64,000 bases of DNA from Panulirus ornatus (taxonomy: Eukaryota; Arthropoda; Malacostraca; Decapoda; Palinuridae): the NCBI RefSeq assembly GCF_036320965.1, contig NC_092289.1, positions 21,648,278 through 21,712,277 of the forward strand. The letters are read 5' to 3'. Below the pieces are notes generated by a model, which saw only the letters and a program-made list of their open reading frames with translations, was not told the DNA's origin and did no database searches. Numbering within the stretch: the first letter of the stretch is position 1; each line of letters opens with the position of its first letter. Shown here in pieces: positions 21,380-33,055 of this stretch. The position numbers and the translations under genes were made by a program.

Positions 21380-21525
21380 ATCTCTGATGCCTGTTCCCTT
21401 TGGGAATTCCCTAAAGACGGTGGCCAAGGCAAAACAAGTCTTCATAACTGCTGAACTCCAGTGCTGCTTCTAAGGCTTTAGTGCCTCACCCTTACCAGGC
21501 CACTGGCAGAAGGTAACTTTTGTGC
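21380..21525 (-). repeat. Dispersed repeat of unknown type, copy 2
   Basis: Reverse-complement partner of 4488-4640: shared words include CTTTAGTGCCTCACCCTTA and CCACTGGCAGAAGG on the plus strand. Confidence 0.5.
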
Positions 21526-21598
21526 AATGTTCTCACTAACCTCTAATACCTATTGTCTGCCTAAAGATTAAAAGTACAAAATTCCCAGATATACTAAC

Positions 21599-21755
21599 TT
21601 TCTTCTGCGGGTCCCATGGCAAGCATCAAGTGGAAGCGCTCAGAGTCCAGGTCAAAATTAACACCTGCCATGTCAGTGTGGGCTTGTCGTACAAAAGTGC
21701 AATACACTTTTCCATCTACTTGTAATGTTTGAATATTACTGAGTCCATATTTGCT
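21599..21755 (-). CDS. FRRS1: Exon F: end of the DOMON domain
   Basis: This 157-bp exon starts in phase 0 after TTTCAG and leaves one codon base (A) before a GTTAGT donor. It encodes SKYGLSNIQTL, KVYCTFVRQ, then VNFDLDSERFHLMLAMGP. The Val-x-Cys-x-Phe-x-Arg strand and the Leu-Ala-Met-Gly-Pro ending match the last strands of the FRRS1 DOMON domain, where relatives read close to LLxAxGP. The last base should pair with GT from exon G to make Ser. The intron to exon G holds a LINE insertion of about 1.35 kb. Confidence 0.9.
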
Positions 21756-22118
21756 CTGAAAAGGTAAATGCTTCAGTACTCTTTATTATAATTAGGATGA
21801 GAGAAACCTAAGTATTCCTTCACCATAATCTTATTATTTATGCTACTGTTCAAGAAGTTTATAAGCAAACTTCTTACAATAAAATAAAATTTTTGGAAGT
21901 TCTAATAGACATTTTACAGCCCAGTACTTGAAAGTTCATCCACAAGATTTGATTTGGAAAAATATCACTTATTAAAAGGTTTTAGATGTGCAGAGACTGG
22001 ATAAGCAAAAAAGTTCTACATAACTTTAGGAAGATATACAGTTGATGAAAGTTTAGATGCCTATTTATGCCTACTACCATTAACATAAGTCTGTTGTACA
22101 GCTATACAATCAACTCAC

Positions 22119-22214
22119 ATTTGTAAGCAGTTCATTGCTCTTTCCATTATTGTATGCCATTAAAACATCTGCTTCACCATTCAAAACTCTACAAGCCATG
22201 ACACTATCTTTTCC
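22119..22214 (-). CDS. FRRS1: Exon E: DOMON domain, middle
   Basis: This 96-bp, 32-codon exon is in phase 0 at both ends, between TTTCAG and GTGAGT. It encodes GKDSVMACRV followed by NGEADVLMAYNNGKSNELL. In FRRS1-type DOMON domains this segment carries the strand after the Asp-Asp-x-Met-Gly turn and one of the conserved cysteines (here in MACRV). Because it is symmetrical in phase it could be skipped without a frameshift, but that would remove the middle of the domain. Confidence 0.9.
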
Positions 22215-24284
22215 CTGAAAACAATAAAGAATAACATGTAAAATACCAGCAGATATGGTTTTCAGTAAGACTTAGAATTAGATCACTGATGTCTAAACAT
22301 ACAGGACACCTATGGAACATTTAAGTGGAAAATGAGACCGTTTTATAAGAGAATATTTTATATTGAAAAGGGAATAGATATAGGAAGATCAAGCAGAACA
22401 TTATCATTAAACAACCTCAGGAACCCTTTCATGGACCTCCTGCAGCTATGAGGCTGAACTTCCCATAGAAGCAGGGAAAAGATGGACTCCTTTAGAGTGA
22501 GACAGTCCTCAATGAGACTGTACCCCTTTCCAATCACTGATGGTGACACGGCAATGCTAAAGGTGATGTGTCACTTGTGGTATAGTTACTTGCAAAAAGA
22601 GTCTGGTAATACCTCAAGCAAAACAAATACATATAACGAGGGGATGACCACAAAAATTAAGATGATGACGATGGATAGAGTGAATGTGAAAAATGGTGAG
22701 GAAGTCATAAGTACAAAGATAAGTTGCAATGAAATTGTCTGGAGATATGTAGAGGAAGGTACAGGAAGACGAGTTGAAGGAAAAGCTGAGGACTTAAGAG
22801 TGGAAGACCTTGTTTAGCTACTATAAAAACCACCGTAGACCAATCTTCCATGACGAACAAAGTTAATGTGCTAGTGAAAATAAGAAGAAACTTTAGTATT
22901 GTCATGCAATTCCATACAGTATTTCACCTCAGCATAATAGACATTGATTGATGATGTGTATGAGTGAACTGACAGGCTTTACGTACTTGATTCGTCATGT
23001 AAATGGGATTGGAATTGATATAACAACAAAAAGTAATTTGGCAATAAACTAATGAATTGGGAGCTGTGCGCAAGGACATTGTAGAGTGTAGCATGGCCTT
23101 AGGGATAAGCCATCCATGCGCTATGGAGAAAGAATGTAGCACAGAACTGAAAACTGTATTAAAACAATACATTAAAAGAAAAAAAAATGTAGGGACCTGT
23201 AACTTGGAACTTTCTATATGATTGCAAGAATAAGACATCTCTGATGTCTAACAAAGCTATGTAGAGCAGAGGTCCATTTATTGCACCACAATGTAACTTT
23301 CGGTGCAAAGACTGAGAGACAAGCAGAACCAAACCCCATATAGACAGGATTCTCTGAAGCCATCCAAGGTTTGGTGAAGGTACAGTCTCCACCAAAATCC
23401 TTATCTGCTCCCCCATATATTTTCAAAGGCGATTCACAGCTAAGGTTTATTGTGGGTATAAAGATAAGACACTCTCAAGGTGAAATCATCCAATATCTGG
23501 TCACTGAGAATAATGTGTCTTACTGTGTGAGCACCAACACTATGCCTCAGTGTGCCTCCGAAGGAATGACGTTCTTCATTTACTCTTCTAGACTGCTATT
23601 TCATTTTGGGAATTTCACTTCTAGGTGCTGTATTTCTTCCACCTGAGCTTTAAGATGGTTGAGTAGGCTCTTACCTTTATATGGAGGAGAAAGCCTGAAT
23701 TCTTTCCCAGAAGCAAGAAAGTGTGAAATTTCAAGGTGCCATGGGGCTCAAAATGCATGATCAAGCAGTTGCTTCCTACAACACCTTACCAGTGTCTTGC
23801 CTCATTCAAATCAAGACCCTATGAAACCAAAACATGGACCTAGAATAATTCAAGAACCTTGCCAATTTCATGCTCATATGTGTGCAGATGGTAATCAAGG
23901 CCAAAGGAGAGGTGACAAAGTAATAACATGTAAGTGTGAAATTACCTTTGAAAATGTATGGAAAGAGGAAAAGTTTTTGCAGACACTGTAATTTTTTTCT
24001 GTCAATTCATTTTTGTGTTGGAGGCTCCAGTCATGGACAAAAGTCCACATCAACGATGGGCCTTTCATAATATTTAAGAATAACAGTAGGACTTGTTTAT
24101 TATAGTCTGTATTAAAATATGGAAATGGGAGCCTAAGTTGATCTCCCAACAACCTAAAAAATGCCCACAGACCTGATACAACAATCTGTACTGTCCCCTA
24201 AATGTTTGCAATAAAAAGCATAACTTTTACCGTCAAATAACTCAATCCTAGGAATTTACAAAGGATTAAATAGGTAGTACTTAC
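22215..24284. other. Intron between exons D and E, nothing recognised
   Basis: CpG-poor sequence. A 91-codon open stretch (23371-23646, plus) overlaps an open minus-strand stretch. Neither resembles a known protein. Confidence 0.4.
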
Positions 24285-24396
24285 CATAGTGTTATCATCT
24301 GAAAGGCCAGCAGCTACATAACCAGAACTGGTGGTTCCCATGATCTCAAACTTGTAACCAGAAGAAACTTTTGTATACGTCATCATCATGACACAA
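24285..24396 (-). CDS. FRRS1: Exon D: DOMON domain core
   Basis: This 112-bp exon lies between a TTTTAG acceptor and a GTAAGT donor. It encodes CVMMMTYTKV, then KFEIMGTTSSGYVAAGLSDD and NTM. The Gly-Tyr-Val-Ala-x-Gly-Leu-Ser-Asp-Asp block is the best-conserved DOMON segment and forms part of the ligand-binding beta sandwich in relatives. The exon ends exactly on a codon, so exon E continues with Gly to give the DD-x-x-MG pattern. No frame problem is seen. Confidence 0.9.
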
Positions 24397-25799
24397 CTAA
24401 AACAAAAAAAAATCATGAAAATATTAATAACCATCCAACCTGAGTAAAACCAACACTATCTCCAAAGCACTTGAAAATGTGTAATGTTTCTCTTAACCAT
24501 AAAACTTCCCTCTGATCTTTCCGTTTTTCTCTTTTCTTACGCACAGCTTTCTTTCTAGACATTCTATCATGGTACTTGCTGAGGAAGCAGTTTCTCCCTC
24601 TTATGCTGTGAACACTGTTGACCCTTATGGCTCTGTCCTATTCCAATAGCTCCCCTAGTTCTTTTCTGCATAAATAATCTTCCTTCAACCTTTAATACCA
24701 TTTACTTTCACACCAATGATTCCACTCTGCATACTTCAACTCATTCTCCCTCCATCAGCATTTCTACTTCTCACTCTGAACATATCTCCTGTCTTAATTC
24801 AGTCATGTGCATCATAGAATTGGGAAGCAATGACATAGCTGAATTAAACAGTTCAAAATGCTCTTTCTACCTATACATCTTTCTAAATCTCTCATTTCCT
24901 GCTATTAAATTTCAAAACATTGCAAATCAAAAATGCACATACATAAAACATTATAAGCATAACTATATCCTCCAATATCAACTAGAAACTATATATACCA
25001 AACACTGCAAAATCTTTCCTGGGTTCTCTTGTGAGCAGCAATTCTATACTTACAAGAGTGTGATTTGCCCTATTATGAAGTGTAACTCTCGGTCAGAGTG
25101 GAATCAAAGCCTTCCATCTTGTTAACTGTCATTCTTTCACCTCTCTTCAACCATCATTTTCCATCTGCTGAGATGCTGCTACCCTTTCTCTGTTCTCTTA
25201 GTACTAATTCAACCAATGCTCCTGTCCCAGCCACTGTGGCCTAGAGTCAAAACATGCAACTGACTGCTTGACGTAGTTTTTATGTAACTTGTATGATTCC
25301 CCATTCTCTCCAAACTGCAAAGCTGTAGAATTCTCTTCCTTCTTTTTTCTTTCCACCTTCATGCAACATTTCCAGTCTTTAAGAGTAAGGTCTAAATACA
25401 CCTTGGAAGCTCACACTAATTTCTTCATTATTCTTTTTCCATGCTCTTAAGTTATCCTTTCATAGGAGATGGCCATGATTTGGGCATGTTTCTGCCACAA
25501 TTTTGGCAACTACAAAATTGCAGCATTAGCATAATTATATAACTTAGGCACTGGTAACTATGCTAAAACTGTACTTGTTTTCACATTACTCCCATATAAC
25601 TCTATCACATTATTTCTTTTTACATCATGCTAGAATTGCCAAATAAAGAAATTCAGTCACATTACGCAAATAGTTTGAATACTGAATAAAACACACAAAA
25701 AATCTTAAGTTTACTTGCTATGTTTCTTATGAATCTCTTTAAAATCTTTTCATTTCTTTTTTGCAATAAATAAACCTCTCATCTTATCAATAGCTTATC

Positions 25800-26830
25800 A
25801 AACTTAACCCCTGTCACAGTATATTCTTGGTGTCTCATCTCCTAAATCCCTCATAAGTGCACCTTCAACCACTGTCTCCTGTTCCCCATCTTTCATTGCT
25901 CACTGATCTTCATTTGTGCTTTATCTATCATTAATCTTCGTTTAGTGCCTCATCTCTCAATGTTCCACAGATACAGCTCATCCTTCATCTTTCTCACCTG
26001 TGACTTCTCATTCACATTCTGAATGTGTGCTTCATTTCTTACTGATCTTTGCTTGTACTACATATGTTAAAATTCCTCACTTGCTCTTTATCTCTCACTA
26101 TCCTATGCTTCTCAATCATCCATATATCAACCAATACTTATTCCTCATCAGTCATTATTCCTCTCCTACATCTCATCTTTGACTTTCTTTCATGTTATCC
26201 CTCGCTGTCTTTAAACATTTCACTAAACTATCGTGAACTTCACAAGATCTTTGAATCTCATTTCTCAATAAACCTAACCTGTACCTCAAACCTCATTACC
26301 TCTTGCCTTTCTATATCTCTTCATCCCTCACAAGGACCTTATCTTTTACTAACACTGACCTGTACTTTATCTCAGTGTCAGTCACTCTCAGTATTTCTTA
26401 TCTGTACATCTCTCTCAATGTCAATCACCTGTACCTCATACTGTACTACTTGCAATGCTTTAACTCTCAATATTGATCAATTGTACTATATTTAACACAC
26501 AACCTGCTCGAAGTCCATAACTAAGTATTGCCATGCATTTTGTTAATGTTGTACCAACCCTTTTGTCTCTAACTGTAATGACAGATAGGTCTGTACAATG
26601 TGTTTAGTGGGTTCCAAGATTATTGTCTGCAATTGCACTTAACTGCTATCTCATAGCTCATCAAATGTACCTCAATTCTTTCAGTTCTTCAAAACAGCCT
26701 TAATTTTCATTCCCTCATTCACCTTTACCTGATCACTCACATATGCCTCATCTCTCATCTGCACAATATCTCTTACTGTCATTCATCTATACCAATTCTC
26801 CAACCTGAACTTCATCTCCTGTAATCAAAT
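25800..26830. repeat. Old degenerate pyrimidine-rich minisatellite in the C-D intron
   Basis: Variants of CTGTACCTCATCTCTCAATG recur at irregular 25-35 bp spacing over about 1 kb. Examples are near 25943, 26343, 26401, 26426, 26751 and 26782. Units have drifted, so no exact period can be read by eye. Confidence 0.55.
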
Positions 26831-26876
26831 GTTCGTCTACCTTCATTGTACTTTTGCTGTTTCTTGCTATACTTAC

Positions 26877-26977
26877 TTTTTCTTTTCCTCACACCCAGAG
26901 GGGAAACCAAAACATCCCTTCTTCTCACCACAGCTGTCATAGATGTTCACTAACTTCAACGCCAAACTCTGTATCTC
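26877..26977 (-). CDS. FRRS1: Exon C: start of the DOMON domain
   Basis: This 101-bp exon follows a TTGTAG acceptor in phase 0 and ends with two codon bases before GTAAGT. It encodes a short leader and then CGEKKGCFGFPSGC, the cysteine-rich signature that opens the DOMON domain of FRRS1 proteins (Cys-Gly, Lys-Gly-Cys-Phe-Gly, Pro, Cys). The two leftover A bases plus the first base of exon D make Asn, giving the next cysteine two residues later. The exon is too short for simple ORF detection and was found from the conserved motif and the splice phase. Its downstream side is bordered by an old pyrimidine-rich minisatellite. Confidence 0.88.
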
Positions 26978-28241
26978 CTACAAGTTAAATAAAGTCTTAG
27001 TTTTCACATTTAGATTAATAAATTCATCTGAATTTACTTCTTTAACATCACAATTATGTTTTCTTTATATCAGGCATTTATATAAGTTAAAAACTTTTTT
27101 CTCATATATATCTTAAGTTATAATATGAAAATCTGAGTATAGTATGAGTAAAATTAACCAGGTTCTTAAAAAATATAGACAAGTCTAATTATGGTAAAAG
27201 CCTCTGATTTCAAAAAATCATTAAGAACTGCAATAAAGGCTAAAAATTTAATAATAAATGATCAGAAACATGAGCATCAATTAATCATGCATCTTTTTGA
27301 AAATGAGATTTCCAACACCTTGTTATTCAGTTAAAAAAGCACTGATCATATATATTACAGTTTATAAAGCGAATTAATTCCTTTGAAAAAATCTGAAAAT
27401 TATAATTATGTTACTGATTTATTAAAAAAAATCAAAACATTCACCCCTTCGACACATGCAACATTCTGCAATTACCTCAGTTCCTAACCAAGCCATTAAA
27501 TCACCTGCCAACCTATCTACATGCACATACCTTTTCCCCCACACACCTTAAACAAGCATTTCACAAAAGGATTCACATCATTACACATTTATATAACTAC
27601 CTTCTCACTCGTCTTAAAAGCTCCCTTCTGTTCTAAATTGCTCTGCAAAAAACACCATCATTTATGTTTCTAGAGAGTACTTTCCACATTCGGCTGTTGA
27701 GTTCTACCCACCACCAATGTGCAGTGCATGCTTTTTATCCCTGAGAAGAACCACCACCAGGAAAGTATTGGGAACAAGATGGATTAGTGCATGGGTTTTA
27801 GATATTTCTTTGTTACAATATTTCAAACTTTTTACCTCAACCGTTTTAACTTTGTTATTCATGATGAACTTAATAGTCAACTTGCATGTACAGCATTAGC
27901 TAAAGAACTGTTACCATCATGCTATTACAATGTCATTAATCTTAGTAAACTTGTACTGTACAAAGTTAGTTACATAAAATTTTATTCTTAGTGTGACTTG
28001 ATTCAGTTCAATTACTTGTCTACACTATTCTCATACCAAAGTAAATGGCATCTGTTTACTGTATGCACCAACTGTAAAGCTTAATACACGTTGCAATAAA
28101 CTAATACTGTGTTAGCTAATATTAAAAAATAATTACTACTGCACAATTTTGTATACTATGGTGTACTCATAGCATACTGGAATTTATCAAACTCAAGAAA
28201 GCAGTCTAAGAAAGAACTCATCCTGCAAAGAGAGTACTAAC
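26978..28241. other. Intron between exons B and C, AT-rich
   Basis: No repeat or coding frame recognised. CpG is rare. Confidence 0.5.
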
Positions 28242-28917
28242 TGGTGGATATTCTTCACTAAGAATGCTAGGTGCAGTGGTGGATTCAGTGGTGACAGCAG
28301 CAGTGGAGGTTGTGGTAGGGGCTTTGGTAGTGGTCTTGAATCGCCCAAACAAGCCAAACCTCCTCCGTGTTGGTTTCGTTCTGGTAGATCCACCTGTGAC
28401 AACAGGTTCCTCTGCAGTATCTTCGCCGTTTCCTTCATCTTCTTCAGCAACATCATCTGCACCCTCTGCAACATCTTTGCCCTCACCTGTGCCCACTGGA
28501 CTATTACTACTGCTATCGGTACTATTCTCACTAACAGGACTACTAGGATTATTGGAAGTAGAGACAGATACTGTGGAAGTGGAGACGGAAGTTGGGGCAG
28601 AAGCAACAGTGGACGAGGGAATACTATTATCCTCAGGGTTAGCCACACTGATATCATTCTCAACTACATCCGCACTAGGTGCATCAACCACACTGATGAC
28701 AGTATCACCGGCATTCTCTGGACTAAGTGCTCCTATATCTGAGCTTACAGAAGGCTTAGTGGTGGTCGTGGTAGTAGTAGTAGTGGTGGTGGTAGTGGTG
28801 GATGTTGAGGTGGTAGTGGGTGGAGGTGGAGCAACAGCCACCTCACGCTTGGCAACTGTAACCTTCTCTGAGGTGACATCAACCCAAAAGATTATCTTCT
28901 CATTTACGAAACATCCC
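28242..28917 (-). CDS. FRRS1: Exon B: Reeler end plus Thr-rich, acidic and basic linker
   Basis: This large 676-bp exon follows a CTCCAG acceptor and ends in phase 0 at a GTTAGT donor. Its first 20 or so residues (GCFVNEKIIFWVDVTSEK) finish the Reeler domain with the usual Phe-Trp-Val ending. The rest is low complexity: a Pro run, a Thr run of about 18 residues encoded by imperfect ACC/ACT repeats, a Ser/Thr/Asn-rich part, an acidic part (EEDEGNGEDTAEE), a basic patch (RRRFGLFGRFK) and a second Thr cluster. It looks like an O-glycosylated stalk between the Reeler and DOMON domains. The linker is far longer than I would expect for this family. The repeated trinucleotides suggest it grew by slippage, so its length may vary between individuals. 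Confidence 0.88.
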
Positions 28918-29076
28918 CTGGAGAAAAAAAAAATTGTTGATAGAATGTTTCATTATCATAATCAGAAAAAAACACAGCTTACCATTGTCAAATAGCAAGA
29001 AAACCACATATAAATAACTAATGCTGTAGTATGGAAGATATGTGCTGCCTTTTTCAATGAATTTTTCTGATCCTTA

Positions 29077-29098
29077 CCAATCACAATGCGCATGCGCG
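29077..29098. promoter_or_regulatory. CCAAT box plus NRF1-like palindrome at the CpG boundary
   Basis: CCAAT at 29077-29081 is followed by TGCGCATGCGCG at 29087-29098, which fits the NRF-1 consensus YGCGCAYGCGCR, and then CGTCATGAC. It sits about 160 bp upstream of exon B, where CpG-poor sequence gives way to CpG-rich sequence. The sites are seen; promoter activity is inferred. Confidence 0.4.
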
Positions 29099-30959
29099 TC
29101 ATGACTGAATTAAGGTTTTACTGTCGTGTTGCATCGCCTCAACCTCGTAGGTACATGTGTACATGGCATAACTTTTCTCCTATGTACACACAAACACACA
29201 CACCTATGTGTGTGTTTTCGTTATTTTGGTGGGAAATTTATGAATTATTAAAACGTAAATGATCATTATGTACACAATCGTCTCTTAGATTTTGAAATAA
29301 CTGCTTATGAATTCTGAGAACTTTTAATGTTACTATAATTCATTTTCATATTTCACAGTCTTTTGGATCGATTTTTTTTACAGAAACAATTTTAGTGAAA
29401 AAGAATATCATGGCAAAGGACTGTTGTGTCCATCGTCATCGTACATTGTACCGTACTTAAAACATAACATTCATTACTAAACAAAAAAGTTCAGGTCTGG
29501 TATTCATGATCCTTTCAAGTTAACATTTTCCCATCATCTTCATAACTGAAATAAATGACACCTACAAATTTGTCCTCGATTTTACCCACGTTAAACCGTT
29601 TACAAATAGGTTTAAGCAAGAATTTATCTTGGCTCGAAACTTGAAGAGATTTTCACCTTTGGTTTTGAAACTTTTATATTTTCGGAAAAAAAAAATGTCT
29701 AACCAAGCTTAGTTCATTCCATGCAACCAATGTGTAACGTCGGATTATTTTTTGTTGGTGACAGTGTTTCATGGAACATCCACTACAGTTTTGCATTTGG
29801 ATAACCAGATATCTGTTATGGAGATTTCGCTTTAACTAAATGCTCCTCAGGTGTACACAGTCCCTAAAAGATACTTGGATGATGATGTTCTAAAAACCAG
29901 AAACACTTGGGGGCAGGAAAGGGGGCAAAGAGAAAGGGATTAATAAAAACCGCGTTTAAAAGAACTCGCATGTTAACAATAGTATAAGAAAACGCAACGT
30001 GCAGCTGGGGAAAGTATAAGTGAAAGGCATGTGCAGAACGAAAATGAGAGTACAGCAACTATGCCAATACAAGAAAGAACCCCTAATTAAAAGACTAAGA
30101 AATGATATATAACTGAATAAAGACAATGGATATGTACGATTATAACCGAAGGTAGAAACCAAGGGAACGGTTTAACACTAACCTGTAAGTCATAAACTTT
30201 CACCATATCTAAGAACAACTCTTGAATGTCATCCTCGTCATGTAAGATGCAGACCTGTACTACTGCTAAACACTGTATGAATTCCAAAAATACCGCTCAA
30301 AAATGCCGTTACGTACTTCCTACTTCGAAACCAGTGTTCAGTTCATCTCTGAGAACCACACAGATTTAAAAGTTAACAGCCTAAATACGGAAGTATATAT
30401 ATAATAGCATGGGCTAACATTGCTACTCTTCGCAGTCCAAACGACGACACGCTGAGAATTTCATAGCAGCTACAGCGCCAACCGTAGGTCTACAGGCACT
30501 GATATTTTGAGGTTCTGCCCCCCCCCCCCTCTCCAAAAATCTCAATACACTACATTCTCGTTTCAACTTACTGTTTACAATATGAAATGCTAACATGCTC
30601 CCGAGAGAGCGGGAACTGAATTAGCATGGGGTTGTATCACGAAAGACATGCGAAGGCTCTCCACTCATCCCTGATTTAAAGGCACTGGCAAGACAAGCTG
30701 TATGTCTGCTTTTTTTTTTTTTTTTCGAAAAATGGTTTCACGTGGCACACACGATGCTGTCCCCACCAGATCTGCTCGCGGAAGATAGTATCAACTTTGT
30801 GATCCCCCCCCCCCCATGTATACTAGTTATGCAAGCCTTTCAGAGCAATGGTTATCATTATTATCATCATCATTATTATCATTATTATCATATCCGCCTG
30901 AGCCATATATTTCAGTCAAGAGTATCGCCGAACATTGTGCCTCAGGGTCAGGAAAGACA

Positions 30960-30981
30960 TGACGTAATCCCACGTGACTCA
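30960..30981. promoter_or_regulatory. Overlapping CRE-, E-box- and AP-1-like words
   Basis: TGACGTAA (30960-30967), CACGTG (30971-30976) and TGACTCA (30975-30981) lie within 22 bp in the A-B intron. Such clustering is rare by chance but is not proof of an enhancer. Confidence 0.3.
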
Positions 30982-32115
30982 TACCTTTATCCTCATGGAA
31001 TTCTGCCAGGCCAGGTTTCTTCTCAAACACATATTCTGCTTCAGCTAGACGTTTAAAGGGAATGGCTTGCAACGCCTACCCTCCTATTTCGCGGTTTTCA
31101 TTTATGCGTTGTGTATAACAAGTAATAAATTGTACTAACATGAAATTACATTTAGAATTATGTAAAGATCGTAAGATCACAGAATCATTCACTTTAGTGC
31201 ATCACGAATCTTCCTACATTCACCCTCAGTTCTTTCGAAAATAATGGTTTGCTCCTGAGTATGATGTATGATGACATCAGTGTAATAATGCTAGAGTGTG
31301 GTAATAATAATACTGATATGGTAGGCTGACGACACAAACTGGTTCAGCTGAGCAACTCCCACTGACACCTACTGCCACACACTGCAACTACAAGACATTA
31401 CAAAACTACATATCGTTCGCTCTTTTTTTTTTTTCCCCATACCATTAAATCTAAATGAACCAAATTCATTTAATTTCAGTAGACGACAAAACGGAACAGT
31501 GAAGATGTGGAGATAAACTGAGGTAAAAGAAAAAAGTAGCGAACTCCTGTAAAAAGTAACATGTCTGACATTACATCAGTCGATGTAAATCCGTTTCACA
31601 AAGAAGGAAAGGAACATGCAGATAACGCCGTTCAAATCTCTCATGGATAACTGGTTCGTGACATCGCCAAACGGAATCGAGAACTGCTCGTACAGTCACC
31701 CTTCCATTTCAACTTGTAGGTCTTGTTTTTCGAGTTTTCCTCCTCAACCGCTGACTCCCAGATGGCGGGAGGGGTTCCAGAAGCGACTGGCAAGACACTC
31801 GCCAAAGTGATTTGTGAATCAATCAATCATCATAACAATCTAGGTCTCTGTAACAACCTCAATTACCCTACTCAGCTGTAACACAGAGACGCACTTTGTA
31901 ATTTCCCTGGCCCAAAAGTTTGTAATTTCTCTTCAGGAATTAAATTGCAATGCAAAGCCTCTTCTGCCTCTATACAGCCGAGACAGCTCATCAGTCTTCC
32001 TACTCACGAAATTAAATACACTGAAAAATCGTAATTATCATCTTACACATATGGCTAACTCAACTTATCTACCTGCCTCATACTTTTTTGACCTATCATG
32101 ATAAAAGATACGCAG

Positions 32116-32121
<6 letters not shown>

Positions 32122-32187
<66 letters not shown>
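32122..32187. repeat. (TA)33 microsatellite
   Basis: A pure TA run. Confidence 0.97.
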
Positions 32188-32190
<3 letters not shown>

Positions 32191-32270
32191 GCTCCTGCGT
32201 GGAGTGCAGCATCGAAGCAGTTGGAGTCAAATTAAAGGAGTCCTGGGGGCTACAAATACTACCACTACTA
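32188..32270 (+). repeat. Dispersed repeat beginning CCTGCTCCTGCGTGG, copy 1
   Basis: It follows (TA)n and shares CCTGCTCCTGCGTRGAGTGC and GTTGGAG with 39008-39060. Short and unclassified. Confidence 0.45.
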
Positions 32271-32971
32271 CTACTAATAATAACAATACTAAAAATAATT
32301 ATAATAACATTTATTACCAATCTATCTTCCTGTTTAATTGCCAATTCATACACAAGACAACTTCTTCAGCGACCTGCCGTGTAGGTTAATCAGATCCTCA
32401 TTTTACCTAAACGAGTAACAAACTGCTAGTCATGCAGAGCAAAATGATTTCCAGTATTTAAACAAACACTTTCAAAGTGGAAAAAAATACTTAAAAAAGT
32501 TTTTTTTTTGAAGCCTCTTGGGCAAGAACTAGCCCTAGTCGTCTTATGAGAGCAGTCCACTTCTTATCTAACTATGGTATTCAGCGTCCAGAGAAAGTAA
32601 AACAAGCTAAATCGTGGCACCACGACTCACGCGCAACTTGAAGTGACAGGTACTATCGATCAGGCCTAATCATTCAAAATATCAAATATATTGTATAAAA
32701 AAAGGGTGATCCGACTTGCTCGACTACACTAATGTGATTATACGGGAATCACAGACACCAAGAGACATCTTACACTTGAATCCCTTGATCACAATGTTAC
32801 GATCCTTGGGGACGATGTCCTAGCTAAGGCATCATGCCTAAGAGTCGTGTTTGAGGGTCGTATCTTCGTGCTCATGGCGTCCAGGAAAGTTCCATTTATC
32901 CTTGGAAGTCATTGCCACTTTAATGTACCAGCAATATACCAAAGGTGTAACATTTTGGAGAAAACTAAATT

Positions 32972-32974
<3 letters not shown>

Positions 32975-33053
<79 letters not shown>
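32975..33053. repeat. (TC)39 microsatellite
   Basis: A pure TC run. It creates long false Leu/Ser and Arg/Glu open frames. Confidence 0.97.

Positions 33054-33055
<2 letters not shown>

Noticed and set aside
23371..23646. 91-codon plus-strand frame inside the D-E intron
   Set aside because: No known domain, and an equally open frame exists on the other strand.
28264..28995. 243-codon plus-strand open frame over exon B
   Set aside because: Shadow of the Thr-rich exon; no domain, and it crosses the exon B splice acceptor.
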